DNA of 64,000 nt from Trypanosoma brucei gambiense DAL972 (Eukaryota; Euglenozoa; Kinetoplastea; Trypanosomatida; Trypanosomatidae), in the NCBI RefSeq assembly GCF_000210295.1, contig NC_026738.1, positions 1,054,001 through 1,118,000 on the forward strand, in the 5' to 3' direction. Positions within the stretch are counted from its first letter, which is position 1, and each line of letters opens with the position of its first letter. Shown piece after piece: positions 32,050 to 42,600 of this stretch. The notes below the pieces were generated by a model, which saw only the letters and a list, made by a program, of their open reading frames with translations, ran no database searches and was not told where the DNA came from. Position numbers and translations under genes: made by a program.

Positions 32050-33300
32050 GAAAGAATAAACTTCATGAAGGAAAAACTAGTTTTTTTTGTGTGTGAGTGT
32101 GCGTGTTATGGTCAAATGAGTGTGAAAGGGAGGGGGAGGAGGAAATATTTTTAAATTACACTCGAGTGGATTTATAAATCAACAAATAAGTGGAGTTATT
32201 TAAAGAAGTGAACACTAAAAGAAAACGCGAGGATGTGGTGTGTATTGCGTCTTAACATAAATATATGTGATTGCATGTTTTGTGTTTTTGTGTTTTTGTG
32301 TGTACATGTGTGTTTATATGCTTATCTCCTGTAAGCAGAGAAAACAACGAATTGCAGAATGATAAGTTTGTTCATTTATCTACTCGTTCATAACTGGGGG
32401 TCATGGCTACAAATATAAACATTTTATATTTTTGTTTGTTTGTATTTATACACATGTATGCATTTTAGCGTAAATGTGTTTTGGCGCGTGCGCGTATCCA
32501 TGAGGGGAAAATGTACACCAAAACATTTATAGTTAGAGCGAGTGAAAAGAAAAATTAGTAGAAAATTATAACAATAAGGGAACATATATAAATAAATAAA
32601 GATATATGTAGTAATAATAATTATTATTATTATATTGCTTTATCATTATATTATTTAATATTATATTGTTATGAAGAGTAAAATCTTTTCAAATTATTTT
32701 TCTGAAGTGAAGAAGGGTCAAAAAGCAAACGATGCAACCCATTAAACACCATCGGGGAATTAACCATTCCTTGTTTCTCTTTTTTTTTTTTTGTCTAGTA
32801 GGGAGTTGGTGGTGGTGAACGTTTCGAAACAAACCATTTTTTTTCTTTTTTTACTTTATGTCCCACTTTACCTTTTTTGTTTTCTTCTCTCTGGTTTGTT
32901 ACTCACCTGGCAATATGTGATGCACAGCTCAGCCGTGTTTTCACGCACAACTCCTTTTTTTATATAAAAAAAAATGCATTCATTTGTATGAAGATCGCTG
33001 CTGATTTGTTGCTTCACTTTACAAGGGCATCAGCCTCATTTTATGTTACTCCTTTTTATTTTTTTTTATTATTCCAAATATGTCACATTGCTCTTCTTCC
33101 CTTTTTTTTTCTTCGTGTGTGTGTATGTTTGTCTCGAATTAAAATTTACCTTTTGTTACGTGTAACATTTCTCGTATTCTTCCAACTCTGGCGGAAGGAA
33201 GAGGAAACTGACGAAAAAAAAAAAAGTGAAACCTCCGTCCCGTAGGTGCCTTATAGCGCTTGGGTGTGGAAATAGAAATACCGATAATTAGATTTTTAGA

Positions 33301-34536
33301 ATGGAAAAAGTAACGCCAACTTCCCTCGCCAACGCATTCCTCGCTACCGCTGGCATCAGTGCGCCGATGTCATCTTCTGGGATTCGTGGCTTGTCATTGA
33401 GGTCAGTTCGCGAAACTGTTCACTGCGCAACGACACAAACCACTTCAGCTCCACCTCCGCCTGCCAACTGCCAGCAACATCAGCTCCTTAACACAACGGA
33501 AGATAAATGCAACGCGATATTTGCAGAAGTGGAGCTCCTCAGCAAGTGGTTGCAACACGCCGTGGAGAGTCGAGCACATGTGGAACGTGAGGCCTACGCA
33601 CTGCTGCAGCAGGCAGATGTAAAAATACAGCATTTGGAGGATACGGTACGTCAGAAAGAAATGGAATTGCTTTATATGAGGGGGGCAATGGAAAGTTTGA
33701 GGACGCGTGTGGAGTTTTATGAGTGCAGGGAAAGGAGAATTGAAGGTGACGATGATGATGCTAATTTTCCTCTTCGACGTGAAGCAGATTTCAAGGGTGC
33801 TGCGGTGAGAAAGGTGGTTATAATGGGGGAGAATAACACAAACGATAGCTATTGCAGCAACCGTCTGGGTAGAGGAAATGGTGTAATGTCCCCTGCTGAT
33901 TTTACCGTGGACTCGACGGAACAATTAAATGCAGGCAAATGCGTCGACTTGGGTACCACCGCCGCAACTTGCAACAGTAACGGAGTTGATAACGCCAGTG
34001 TATCTTCTCCCGCAGAATCTGGAGTTGGAGGCCGGTCTCGTGTAGGTCATAGCGCACTAAGTTGGGTGAGATATCTTTTAGAGCGCTGCGTTTCCAATAG
34101 CGGCAAAGACGGTGCGAGTGAAGGTGCGGCGCGGATGAAGAAGAAAGGAGAAGGAAATGACCAACTGGCCGATGCGCTAACGATGCTGACAACTTTACAG
34201 TGTCATTATGCTGACCCTAACGGTGATCTTGTGATGATGAACTCCCTCTGTACAAAGTTCTCGAATTCCATCGTAGCCGTGGCAGAGGAGCTAAACACAG
34301 CGCTTCAGATACCGTTGAAGCGGGCCTCAAACACAACTGATTCTCTGCAAATATCGCAAGCTGCTAAAGTTGTTGAACACCCCGAGCCCGCGGCAGAGGC
34401 GTTACCATCGTCGAATCAGGAGCCGATAATGCAGTGTAGAAAATCAGTTGTGGAGGAAAATCTTCAGCTCCTGCAGAGTTTGATGGCAGTGGAATCATCA
34501 TCACGGGAGGCGTGGAGTACCCTCCAGAAATATTGA
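33301..34536 (+). CDS. Hypothetical coiled-coil protein
   Basis: The 411-residue protein is the first gene after the gene-free block. Residues about 60-145 form a heptad-rich coiled coil, running through the segments AEVELLSKWLQHAVE and LEDTVRQKEMELLYMR. A Ser/Gly/Asn-rich middle lacks structure, and short helices follow near 235-270 and 300-320. I do not recognise a family. Coiled coils of this kind are common in flagellar and basal-body proteins of trypanosomes, but nothing here fixes a location. The ATG is the first one after the T-rich leader. The coding region has normal composition, in sharp contrast with the sequence just upstream. Confidence 0.7.
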   Translation: MEKVTPTSLANAFLATAGISAPMSSSGIRGLSLRSVRETVHCATTQTTSAPPPPANCQQHQLLNTTEDKCNAIFAEVELLSKWLQHAVESRAHVEREAYALLQQADVKIQHLEDTVRQKEMELLYMRGAMESLRTRVEFYECRERRIEGDDDDANFPLRREADFKGAAVRKVVIMGENNTNDSYCSNRLGRGNGVMSPADFTVDSTEQLNAGKCVDLGTTAATCNSNGVDNASVSSPAESGVGGRSRVGHSALSWVRYLLERCVSNSGKDGASEGAARMKKKGEGNDQLADALTMLTTLQCHYADPNGDLVMMNSLCTKFSNSIVAVAEELNTALQIPLKRASNTTDSLQISQAAKVVEHPEPAAEALPSSNQEPIMQCRKSVVEENLQLLQSLMAVESSSREAWSTLQKY

Positions 34537-35702
34537 AGCAAATGTGGAGATGTGTTTGTCTCTAGTCGCTGGATTCATGGAGAAAGTTTCATGTGCCGCT
34601 TGTCGTCATTGCTTTTAGCAGTGATAATAAGGGGCAGGTGTTTGTTTGGGCATAGAGCGTGGGCACATGGCGTTTTCTGGGGTTTAACATTGTGAGAAAA
34701 TGGCAAATGCGGCGGGTAATTTTGCTTTATTCTATTTTACTTCACTTTTCGATACGTCGCGTGGAGGGCCCCCCCCCAACCGGTAGCCGTGTAAAACCAA
34801 CAAGTAGCGATCAGCATCACCCAATACGCATTCACGCATATATGTATTTTTCATATATATATATATGCAAAATGTGCGTGAGGAAAGAACTCGGAAGGTT
34901 TTGTTGATTTCATGTTTCTCTAGTAGCGCTCACATTTTACTTCTGCTACCAACATTTGAGAATATTTAAACAATATTTATTGCCCCTCACACTGTCCACC
35001 CGCTTGCTTCCCGTTAGTTTTGAAGGGTTTTGTCCGTTTGTGTAGGCAGGGGAATAGGGGTGGGGAGGGTTTTGCTCGAAGATTATCTATAGAAAACTGA
35101 GCGGACGTTACTGGTACTGACTTGCTATGTCCGGCAAACTGCAATGCTGAGCTGTCGCCCACAACATTGTGCATTCGTGTTTTCCTGCACCATCTTTCTT
35201 TCCCTTTTGTTTTAACACTTTTATTATTATTATTACTATTGTTATTGTTTGTCACGTGGTTTCGGGGCTACCTTATACAGTACAAATCCTCGGTGTACAT
35301 TTGCTTCGCTGCTTCATTGAAATGGACTTACTTGTGGGTCATTTGTTTTGTTATAAGTGTTTTGCGCTTAATATTTGTTATTATTTCCTTCTGTTCGGCG
35401 GTGTTTTTTTTATTCATCACTGAGTTCAGAGAGTTTGGCAGACGACATCTTTTGTTCAGCTGCCGCTCTCTCATTACGGTGGTTACTATCACATACAGCA
35501 CTCCCCTCTGTTCTAAGCTTTGCTGCTTTTTGTGCTACTTTGTTGCGATTCATATTTACCCTTATCCTCTGTCATCATTTTTGTCGCAACGTCTCCGCAT
35601 TTACTGCCTCACCATATAAAAGGTACGCTGCAGCAAAAAAAAAAAAGAAAAGAAAAGACGTGGATCAGGAGGGGAAAACGAAGTGCGGTCTGAAGGCACT
35701 TC
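34537..35702. other. Intergenic region between hypothetical genes
   Basis: 1.17 kb, U-rich, with an AT tract near 34852-34866, a C9 run near 34771-34779 and a TTATTA repeat near 35222-35240. A T-rich frame without an ATG start (35122-35619) is hydrophobic only because of composition. I see no gene. Confidence 0.45.
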
Positions 35703-36515
35703 ATGTTTAGCGAATCTCTCTGTATTCTCTCAAGGCGTTTCCGCTACAACACCAAGTTTCCTGCCCTAGTTTCTTACAACAAACTTCCATGGGAGGTTGT
35801 TAATCATGAAACTCCGCAATTTCACATGCACGTAGCGCCACATTACGAGCAATTGCTAACACTGGCAGCTTCATCGCCAGTCCCCCACATCATAGGTAGC
35901 AAACACATCGATGTGCCACGAGAACACCGGCTTCGACTTCTTCCTGGCATGCTTTATTTACTGGATGGTGACACCCTACCGGGGGAATTCACTATAAACC
36001 GCGTGCTGGATCCAACGGCTTTGCAATACTATGGGAGGTTAAGTAGCCAAATAGTCACCGTAGAGGCTGTCCGTATGCTGGTGTCAGATGATCTTCGCCT
36101 TCTTTGTAACTGCATAACATTTAAGGGTCCTCTTCACCTGCCCGTTGCCCCTTATGCCTCTCTCGCTTCCCTTAGAGGGGCGTCTCAAGGTGGGACCACT
36201 GGCAGTGAGACAGGCTCCAACTGCTTTACCTTGTATCACTTTGTTAGACCCAACCGCCCGCCAAAGGAGTTACAGCTTGAGAAATATTACATTCACGCCC
36301 CGTGTGTAGCGCCGCTTTCAGAATTTGCTTCGAACAGTGATGAACGGGGAAACTGGAGGCCGCGGTTGCAAGCACCGAAGCGCACACGACGTGCCACGCC
36401 ACTTCCTGCTTATAGGCCCCCACAAAGTTATTTGATGGGACTTGCTGAGCGCCTTGCAGTAGTTCCAGGAGGTTGCTTTGGCCGAAGGTCCCTCATGTGG
36501 GGTCACTGGTTCTAA
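35703..36515 (+). CDS. Hypothetical protein, possibly mitochondrial
   Basis: The 270-residue protein starts MFSESLCILSRRFRYN, a basic N-terminus free of acidic residues after Glu4 that could be a mitochondrial presequence. The body contains many Pro, Arg and Leu residues, and the last 60 residues are strongly basic (RPRLQAPKRTRRATPLP). No family is recognised. A small basic protein with a presequence would fit a mitoribosomal or mitochondrial RNA-processing factor, of which trypanosomes have many lineage-specific ones, but this is a guess from composition. The start follows a purine-rich leader that contains an A13 run. Confidence 0.65.
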   Translation: MFSESLCILSRRFRYNTKFPALVSYNKLPWEVVNHETPQFHMHVAPHYEQLLTLAASSPVPHIIGSKHIDVPREHRLRLLPGMLYLLDGDTLPGEFTINRVLDPTALQYYGRLSSQIVTVEAVRMLVSDDLRLLCNCITFKGPLHLPVAPYASLASLRGASQGGTTGSETGSNCFTLYHFVRPNRPPKELQLEKYYIHAPCVAPLSEFASNSDERGNWRPRLQAPKRTRRATPLPAYRPPQSYLMGLAERLAVVPGGCFGRRSLMWGHWF

Positions 36516-37074
36516 AGCACAATAGAGGCAATGAAAATAGTGGCGCGGGATGTGCACAAGTTGGCGAAGCATAAAGTGGTGAAACCATTGGGGAGGGAGG
36601 GAGGGAGAGGTTGGAGGAGAGAAAGAAAAGGGTTCAATGATTTCAGTGGTGCCGATACACGAAATCTGCTTTCGGGGTGGAATGATTTTTTTCCCCTCTG
36701 TGGCGGTGGGAGGCCGAAAGTTTTTACCTCCTACAGGTTGGGTTCTTATGAAACGAGCGTACAAGGAAGGTGAGTAGCCACATCTCTTTCGGTGCTTTTC
36801 TACGCAACCGAAAGTTCATCAGGGACATTATCGCTTTTATAAAAGTTCCACTTTTTATGGATGACGTACAGCACACATGCGCACACATAAAAGTAACAGT
36901 AATAATATGCGGTGCACGCCTGTTTGTGAGTTCTCCCGGAAGAGTACCGTTCTCGTTAGCGAAGAGTCAATCTAAGCATTCTATTCTACCACTCTCACCT
37001 CTTTCCCTTTTATTGCATTTATACATTTCCATACTCTCCTTCGCAACTGCAGAAGTACTTTGCGTACTTCTAAT
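36516..37074. other. Intergenic region upstream of zinc-finger gene
   Basis: A spacer with a G/A-rich first half and a pyrimidine-rich second half (about 36975-37040) that supplies the acceptor for the next gene. I see no gene. Confidence 0.45.
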
Positions 37075-39489
37075 ATGCCGAGCGACCACCAGCTTAGTAA
37101 GTCCACCATGGCAGGTGCGAAACATATGGGACAACACCGCAGGGTATCGATTAAGGTTTGCCGGCAACCAAATACTCGCTTAGGATCTTCGAAGGGAATC
37201 GGCACCCCCCATGAGCGGCAAAGACCTTCGCGGGGGCAATCGCAGCGGTTGCGGTGCAGTTGCTGCTTGCAGGATTTACCTTCGCAAGTGGATGGAAACC
37301 TGTCTGATAATACATGCTGGCGTTGTGGTTATATGACTTGTACTTCTTGCCGTAGTAATTTATCACCATCTGCCCATAGGTGGGTTTGCACTACATGCTC
37401 AAAGAAGATCAGTTTTACATGGTTGTTTCAAAAGACGGTCCACGGCGCCAATCTGTTGCTTCGGGTCCTGGAGTTCTGTGAACCGCGTGTGCAGCCTCTT
37501 TTGAAGTGTGTATTTGCAACTGAGGACACTCAAAAAACGTCGCAATGCGAGAAAACACCAACAAATGGTAGGGGTGCGGTTTCCCAAGTGACGAGTTGTC
37601 AAAAGCCGAAGCACGTCGCAGTTACAGCAAAGGGAGAGGAAGCAGAAGAAGATGCTAAATTGTTAGTGAAGGGTGCAACCCAGCGGCGTTCTGCCGCAAA
37701 GGGTACCCCGCGGAAGGGGAAAATATCATCAAAGTACGTGACGAAGGCCCAATCTCTGGAGATGCAAGTGCGTTCACCACCTCCTTCGCCGTCTCGAACC
37801 CCTTTCAAGTTCCTGTCAAACTCACCGGCTGGGAATAAGACTCCTTTAAAGCGCATCGAAAAGAATACAAATCTTTCCAGTAATGGTGCGAGCCCCACCG
37901 CAAAACCGGGAATAACTCATACAACGATACCAAGTGACGGTGCTACCAGCACAGTCGGAAAGAATGTGGGTGCTGGAACGATGGTGGGCGTCTCAGGTTC
38001 ACGTGGTGATGGGCATCGGCAGGATGAATTGGGGACGGAGGTAAAAAATGGCAATCAGTTTCTTCGTTGCGATGGGATGCATCCCGACTCCAAGTGTCTC
38101 GTTTTCTCGTACAGTAACGACACGCATGCCTCTTCGCAACTAAGTTTTGCAATATCAGGAGCTGATAGTCCACCTCCTCGCTTCCCTAATTTTTCAAAGT
38201 TTCTGGACGATCAAGAAGGTTTGCGTCGCGAGTTTGACGAGCCGCAGAATCGGAGGTTGCAGCACCTGTTTGCAGAAAAGGATGAACCTCAGAAGAACTA
38301 TAGTGATTTGGTTACGGTGGAGACGTCAGAAGGTGTTAGTCCGCTTAAGGTGGTTGAGTGCGCGGAAGCCGATAACAATTTCCCCATTCCTCCAAAACTG
38401 GCGCTTAATTTTTGCAAATTGGGGTTGGTTTCAAACCATGTGACTGATGCGGAACAAGAACCTTCAGCCGTCCACTCCTCTAATAACAAACTCATATGCA
38501 AGCCCACAGCACGTGTGAGCATCAATGCTGAAAGTGCCACACAACGAGGTCCGCAGAAAAACAGTTGTGGATCAGGTGGACCCCACGGCTCCGAGCACGC
38601 TTGCACGAGTCGCCTGGTCCGCAGCAACACCATCAATGGTGATTGTATCGATGCAGTTTTCAAGCGAATACAACCATGTTTGACGACAGTTGTGCATGAC
38701 TCCAACGGTGCTTACACCGGTGGGCCGCAGAATGGCAATACGGCTGACGCTGGTACTGGTACTGTTACGAAACTCGGAGCGTCGAATAAAACTCATCCGC
38801 GTGCTCCCACCATTAAGCCACCAAGCAAAACCCGAACAACGTCCAGCTCCCGTACCTTCAAAACACCGAGGGCTCTATTTAGCGACAGTCGGCTTTGTGG
38901 GAAGGATGCGGATTCCAGTAGTCCGCGGACTCGGAGGGGCTCCGCACGTTACCTGCTGGCAATAGAAAAAGATGGCGTGCATTCCCCTCGTCCAGCTCCA
39001 GTTCTTGCGGGTGTTAAGCCGAGGGGGCGAACTCCTTTAACCGCTCGTCCCCCTTCGTCAAGGTGTTCAGGGGAGTGTGGTGCACTTGCAAGGGGGAGTT
39101 CAATACTAACACGACAAGGGGTATCGGTACCACGTCAGCGCACATGCGAGGGACAAGGAAGTAGGCATGCTCGCGTTAATACGCCTCTCCAGCGTATCCA
39201 TTCTAGTCGTCTTGTTCCTGCAGAGGATAGCCAAGGCCGTTACTTGCCATCACACGGTAATGCCGACGCAGTTAAGCCTCGGCTATCGATAAATTCTGGG
39301 CAAAGCGTTCAACTGGTTCCGCCTGCCCCCTTAACTGTTAATCCTTCGCGGGGACGTGCCGTGGGCACCCTGAATGGGAAAGGTGCAACATCGACAGGAG
39401 GTAATTCACAAACGAATCTCAGCAGGGGAGGCGCGAATGGTGCTTCCACTTCTCGCTTCATAGCTCAGCGAACGTGGAATTTGTTGTGA
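37075..39489 (+). CDS. FYVE-related zinc-finger protein with long basic disordered tail
   Basis: The protein has 804 residues. Near the N-terminus, residues about 61-108 contain four Cys pairs (CSCC, CWRC, CTSC and CTTC) in a spacing like FYVE-related zinc fingers, especially the Rab-binding domain of rabphilin and Slp proteins. The rest (about 150-804) is Ser/Thr/Pro/Gly-rich, basic and without predicted folds, with repeated segments of the type TPRALF and TPLTARPPSSR that could be kinase or SH3-type docking sites. A Rab effector or a cytoskeleton-bound adaptor is plausible. The zinc finger is visible, but its ligand is inference. The ATG at 37075 is used because the frame upstream has no other ATG. 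Confidence 0.65.
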   Translation: MPSDHQLSKSTMAGAKHMGQHRRVSIKVCRQPNTRLGSSKGIGTPHERQRPSRGQSQRLRCSCCLQDLPSQVDGNLSDNTCWRCGYMTCTSCRSNLSPSAHRWVCTTCSKKISFTWLFQKTVHGANLLLRVLEFCEPRVQPLLKCVFATEDTQKTSQCEKTPTNGRGAVSQVTSCQKPKHVAVTAKGEEAEEDAKLLVKGATQRRSAAKGTPRKGKISSKYVTKAQSLEMQVRSPPPSPSRTPFKFLSNSPAGNKTPLKRIEKNTNLSSNGASPTAKPGITHTTIPSDGATSTVGKNVGAGTMVGVSGSRGDGHRQDELGTEVKNGNQFLRCDGMHPDSKCLVFSYSNDTHASSQLSFAISGADSPPPRFPNFSKFLDDQEGLRREFDEPQNRRLQHLFAEKDEPQKNYSDLVTVETSEGVSPLKVVECAEADNNFPIPPKLALNFCKLGLVSNHVTDAEQEPSAVHSSNNKLICKPTARVSINAESATQRGPQKNSCGSGGPHGSEHACTSRLVRSNTINGDCIDAVFKRIQPCLTTVVHDSNGAYTGGPQNGNTADAGTGTVTKLGASNKTHPRAPTIKPPSKTRTTSSSRTFKTPRALFSDSRLCGKDADSSSPRTRRGSARYLLAIEKDGVHSPRPAPVLAGVKPRGRTPLTARPPSSRCSGECGALARGSSILTRQGVSVPRQRTCEGQGSRHARVNTPLQRIHSSRLVPAEDSQGRYLPSHGNADAVKPRLSINSGQSVQLVPPAPLTVNPSRGRAVGTLNGKGATSTGGNSQTNLSRGGANGASTSRFIAQRTWNLL

Positions 39490-40110
39490 CGGATGTAAAT
39501 GTTGTATAATCCACTGAAAAGAATGAGTGTGTTGCCGTCTGCGTTTGTAACACTAGTGTGTGACGGCGGAGGTAATAGAGCGGTTTGAGGGAGAGAAGAT
39601 AAGATCGATAAAATATTGAGTTAAGTTACACTGATTATTTTTCCATATTCCCGTCACATGCGCAGGAATTTGCGTAGGTGCTCGCGTACTTTAAGGGGTT
39701 GCTTGCTGCTTTAAGCTGCCACCATCTGTTTTAAAGACTGTTGTCGCCCTACCCTCGTCGTTGTTGCTGCAGGTGTTGTTGCGAACGGTGTTCTGCCCCG
39801 CTTCTTCCACTGTGCTTCATGCATCAGTTCGTTATTTCACTTTTGTTACCCTTTCGTTACTTATATTGATTTCCATGAACATGCGGGTGTTGAATTGCAT
39901 GCATGCTTTTTTGACAGTGTCGTTTTGCCAATGGAAAGGAGATGAAAGTTTAAGCGCTGCAGATTTTTCACCCTCCATAACCCTTCTTTGTCCACGCACT
40001 TTAATCAGCAAAACCTACACGGTCACCTTCTGTTCTCTTCCTTTCGTTCCTGTGTAGGGTCCAGTTTTGGGGGTAGGGGGTTCCTGTCGTTTAGTTGAGC
40101 AAACATCTGG
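39490..40110. other. Intergenic region
   Basis: A U-rich spacer. A pyrimidine tract at about 40024-40055 ending in GTGTAG (40059) is a good acceptor for the gene at 40111. I see no gene. Confidence 0.45.
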
Positions 40111-41601
40111 ATGAACGCAGCAGTTGTGACAAATGTTGGAGTTGTTGTCGACGTTGTCATCGTCGCTCGTTGTTTAGATGACGCGGAACTTGCGGGTGTA
40201 GAAGGGAGAGGAAGCTCCCTCGAGAGCACTACAGATGTCATCAAAGGGGCGTCCACTTCCTTCTCTGTTTTTAGTTCACGAAAGTCGTCTTCCCGGGGGG
40301 TTTATTTCATCACCGATGGGAATGCTTCGGTGACACACACCAATATAGGGGATGGAACGGGGATGACATCATGTGACAGCAGCGACCTGTTGTCGATCCC
40401 GGTTGCGAGTTCCATCCTTAACGATGACGTGCATTACGAATGCCGCGCCGTGAAACGACCGCTGCCTCAGTGCATCTTTCATCATTTTGATGTTTTACCG
40501 TTTGGTGTCATAAGTCCATCTGCTGTGTTTGCTGTTCTTGGACGACACACCAATAGGGGACTTGTTACAGCCATTACCACGGAAGGCTTATTTGTAGTTC
40601 GACGTTATGCCAGCGGTGCACCTCTCAAAATTACCCCACGCGGTTTGGACAGAAAGAGAGTAACAGAAGAGGATGTGGAGATTATATCTACATTTAGTAA
40701 ATCAGATGCCGTAGATATGGATATCAAAACCTTTATGTCTATTGCTAGACAATACAAGGAGCGGTACGATGAAAGCAATAGCGGGAATGCGGATAACTAC
40801 AACCAGGACACTGGTAGAACTCTAGACAGCTCTAATGGCAGCGAGTGCCTGTTCAGCGACGAGAGTGAAAACGGTAAATGGCGCACGCCTGAGGATATTG
40901 AGTACTGTGCTCTGAGGGAACTGCAGTTAGCGCCTTCACTTGCACTGCACGATCCTGTGCCACCTTTACGTGTTGGTTCGAGGGTAATTGCTAGACGAAG
41001 CTGCAGTGGCATTTCTCTGCATATTGCCCGTGTATGCAGAGTGAATTATGATGTGACGTACACGCTTGTCTACGAGTCGGACGGCGCCACAGAAACGGGT
41101 GTGTTGCACAATGATGTGCATCTGCTTGATGAGTCTGAGGCGGAACAGTGCAGCGTAAGAGACAACGTAACCGTAATTCTGCACAAGCAGAGGCCGGCTG
41201 TTATCATCGAGTGTTGTGGTGATGAAAACTACCGCGTCATTATTGATCAGAACCGCAACCAAGCTGTATCCATAAAGGGTAGTAATATTGTGTTCGTTGC
41301 GCCACTTTTGAAGGAAGCGTTATACGCTGACCCGGTTATATTACGGTGGTTCCGAGAACTTGATCGTACGCGGGCGGGTGTTGTCGAATGGAAGGATGTC
41401 AGACACCTCATACTTAGTTGGGAAGGTTACGATACGGAACGAACATTTAGAAAAATAGGGGAAGCACAGAGAGATCTTTGTCTACGGCTTGGATGTATGG
41501 AGCCACAATTGATGAAGAGAGTCCCCGTTCAGATGGATGAGATGCAGTTGCGTTTCCCTGAGTTCGAGTACGTCATCCTTCGACTGAAAAATTTGTTTTG
41601 A
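40111..41601 (+). CDS. Hypothetical protein with SH3/Tudor-like and EF-hand-like segments
   Basis: The 496-residue protein has an acidic, Ser-rich region in its middle. Residues about 288-345 read like a small beta-barrel of the SH3 or Tudor type (GSRVIARR, then YTLVYESDG and VHLLDE). Near residues 415-440 the segment FRELDRTRAGVVEWKDV resembles an EF-hand loop, with some calcium ligands replaced. No family is recognised, and both domain guesses are tentative. The start is the first ATG after a clear polypyrimidine-AG. Confidence 0.65.
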   Translation: MNAAVVTNVGVVVDVVIVARCLDDAELAGVEGRGSSLESTTDVIKGASTSFSVFSSRKSSSRGVYFITDGNASVTHTNIGDGTGMTSCDSSDLLSIPVASSILNDDVHYECRAVKRPLPQCIFHHFDVLPFGVISPSAVFAVLGRHTNRGLVTAITTEGLFVVRRYASGAPLKITPRGLDRKRVTEEDVEIISTFSKSDAVDMDIKTFMSIARQYKERYDESNSGNADNYNQDTGRTLDSSNGSECLFSDESENGKWRTPEDIEYCALRELQLAPSLALHDPVPPLRVGSRVIARRSCSGISLHIARVCRVNYDVTYTLVYESDGATETGVLHNDVHLLDESEAEQCSVRDNVTVILHKQRPAVIIECCGDENYRVIIDQNRNQAVSIKGSNIVFVAPLLKEALYADPVILRWFRELDRTRAGVVEWKDVRHLILSWEGYDTERTFRKIGEAQRDLCLRLGCMEPQLMKRVPVQMDEMQLRFPEFEYVILRLKNLF

Positions 41602-42600
41602 AATGCGCTTGTGTTTTATTTCCCTTCTTTATCCTTTGAATTGTGCTTTTTCTTCTTTTTAGTAAGAGCGCGCAACGAAACGACGTGCCTTTCATTGGTT
41701 CCTCTTTTTTTTTTCTGTTATACCCCGGTGTGTTGTTTACTTTTTTTTTTTTTAAGAAGTAGGCTGATTTAATTTGCTCCTTGTGTGGAAACTGAGTTGG
41801 GGAGGAAGTGTTGTTGTACCCTTGAGGTATTTCATTCATCAGTGTGGCCGTAACACGTGTTCCACCTTCATGTCAGTGTATACGTGTTATATCCCTAATT
41901 TATATGTATATCTATTTAAATTCGTTAAATTCCGTGGTAGGGACAGATCAGAAATTATAGGTACAATAAAGCACGTCACTCCTTGATGTGCTCCCATGTT
42001 CATGTGTAATGCGATCATTTAGTCTTTTTTCTTTTTTCCTTTTTTCCTCTTTTGATCCTCGTGTGTACTCTTATTTCCCCAAATACTGAAAAAAGTGCGT
42101 GTATATGTTACCATGTGGTATGTACTCGTAACCGCCCTCTCTTTTTTTTTTTTTGCTTTTGTATGGTTTCCCATTCCTTTCCCCTTCATGGAGGAGGGGC
42201 CGCAGTTGAGGTATGGTTGTGGGTGTATTTCTCGTATGGATGTGGGTGGTGAGGGGCCTTTAAAACAAAAAAAAACAAAAAGTTATATAACAAACGGGAG
42301 CAAGGGGGAATGACACTCACATCACCACATATCCCCAAGGAGAAATAAACAAATGCTTTTGTGGGTGGGTGGAAAATGATAATGGCGGTGGTTGATGGCC
42401 AATAAATGAAGGGGGCCAATATAATCCATTACTTGACTCAATATTTTAATTCTCTTTGTATGGATTGGTTTGTCTGGTGGAGCACTTTTATTGTTTTTGT
42501 TTTTGTTGCTTTCTTTTAAAATGGATCTTCACGTACTGTGAGTAGTCTCATTACTACCACACTTTCTCCCCATTCTTTACTTTAACTCTTACATAGCGCA
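41602..42600. other. Intergenic region upstream of XPF
   Basis: 1.0 kb of U-rich spacer with T runs near 41707-41752 and 42141-42153. A good acceptor at 42596 precedes XPF. I see no gene. Confidence 0.5.
42547..42596 (+). promoter_or_regulatory. Trans-splice acceptor of XPF
   Basis: A long C/T-rich tract ends in ACATAG at 42596, four bases before the ATG at 42601, which would give a very short gene-encoded 5'UTR. Confidence 0.55.

Larger units (their letters stand above)
26629..33300. other. 6.7 kb gene-free AT-rich low-complexity region
   Basis: No frame here has a recognisable domain. The + strand alternates between purine-rich blocks (for example about 26630-27120, 27400-27890, 30720-31420, 31560-31670) and T-rich blocks (for example 28250-28480, 28600-29580, 31670-31950). 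It is rich in poly-A and poly-T runs, TAAA repeats, AT dinucleotide tracts, GA and ATT microsatellites, and short palindromes. Genes on both sides run on the + strand, so it is not a strand-switch region. I see no 147-base satellite, tRNA gene or retroposon. It may be a boundary between transcription units, a replication origin or a centromere-like region; this is inference. Confidence 0.6.

Noticed and set aside
26629..33300. Centromeric satellite or retroposon (ingi/RIME)
   Set aside because: I see no long tandem unit of about 147 bases and no reverse-transcriptase-like frame.
35122..35619. 165-residue hydrophobic + strand frame
   Set aside because: Begins with TTG, and the hydrophobicity comes from T-rich sequence and a TTATTA repeat.
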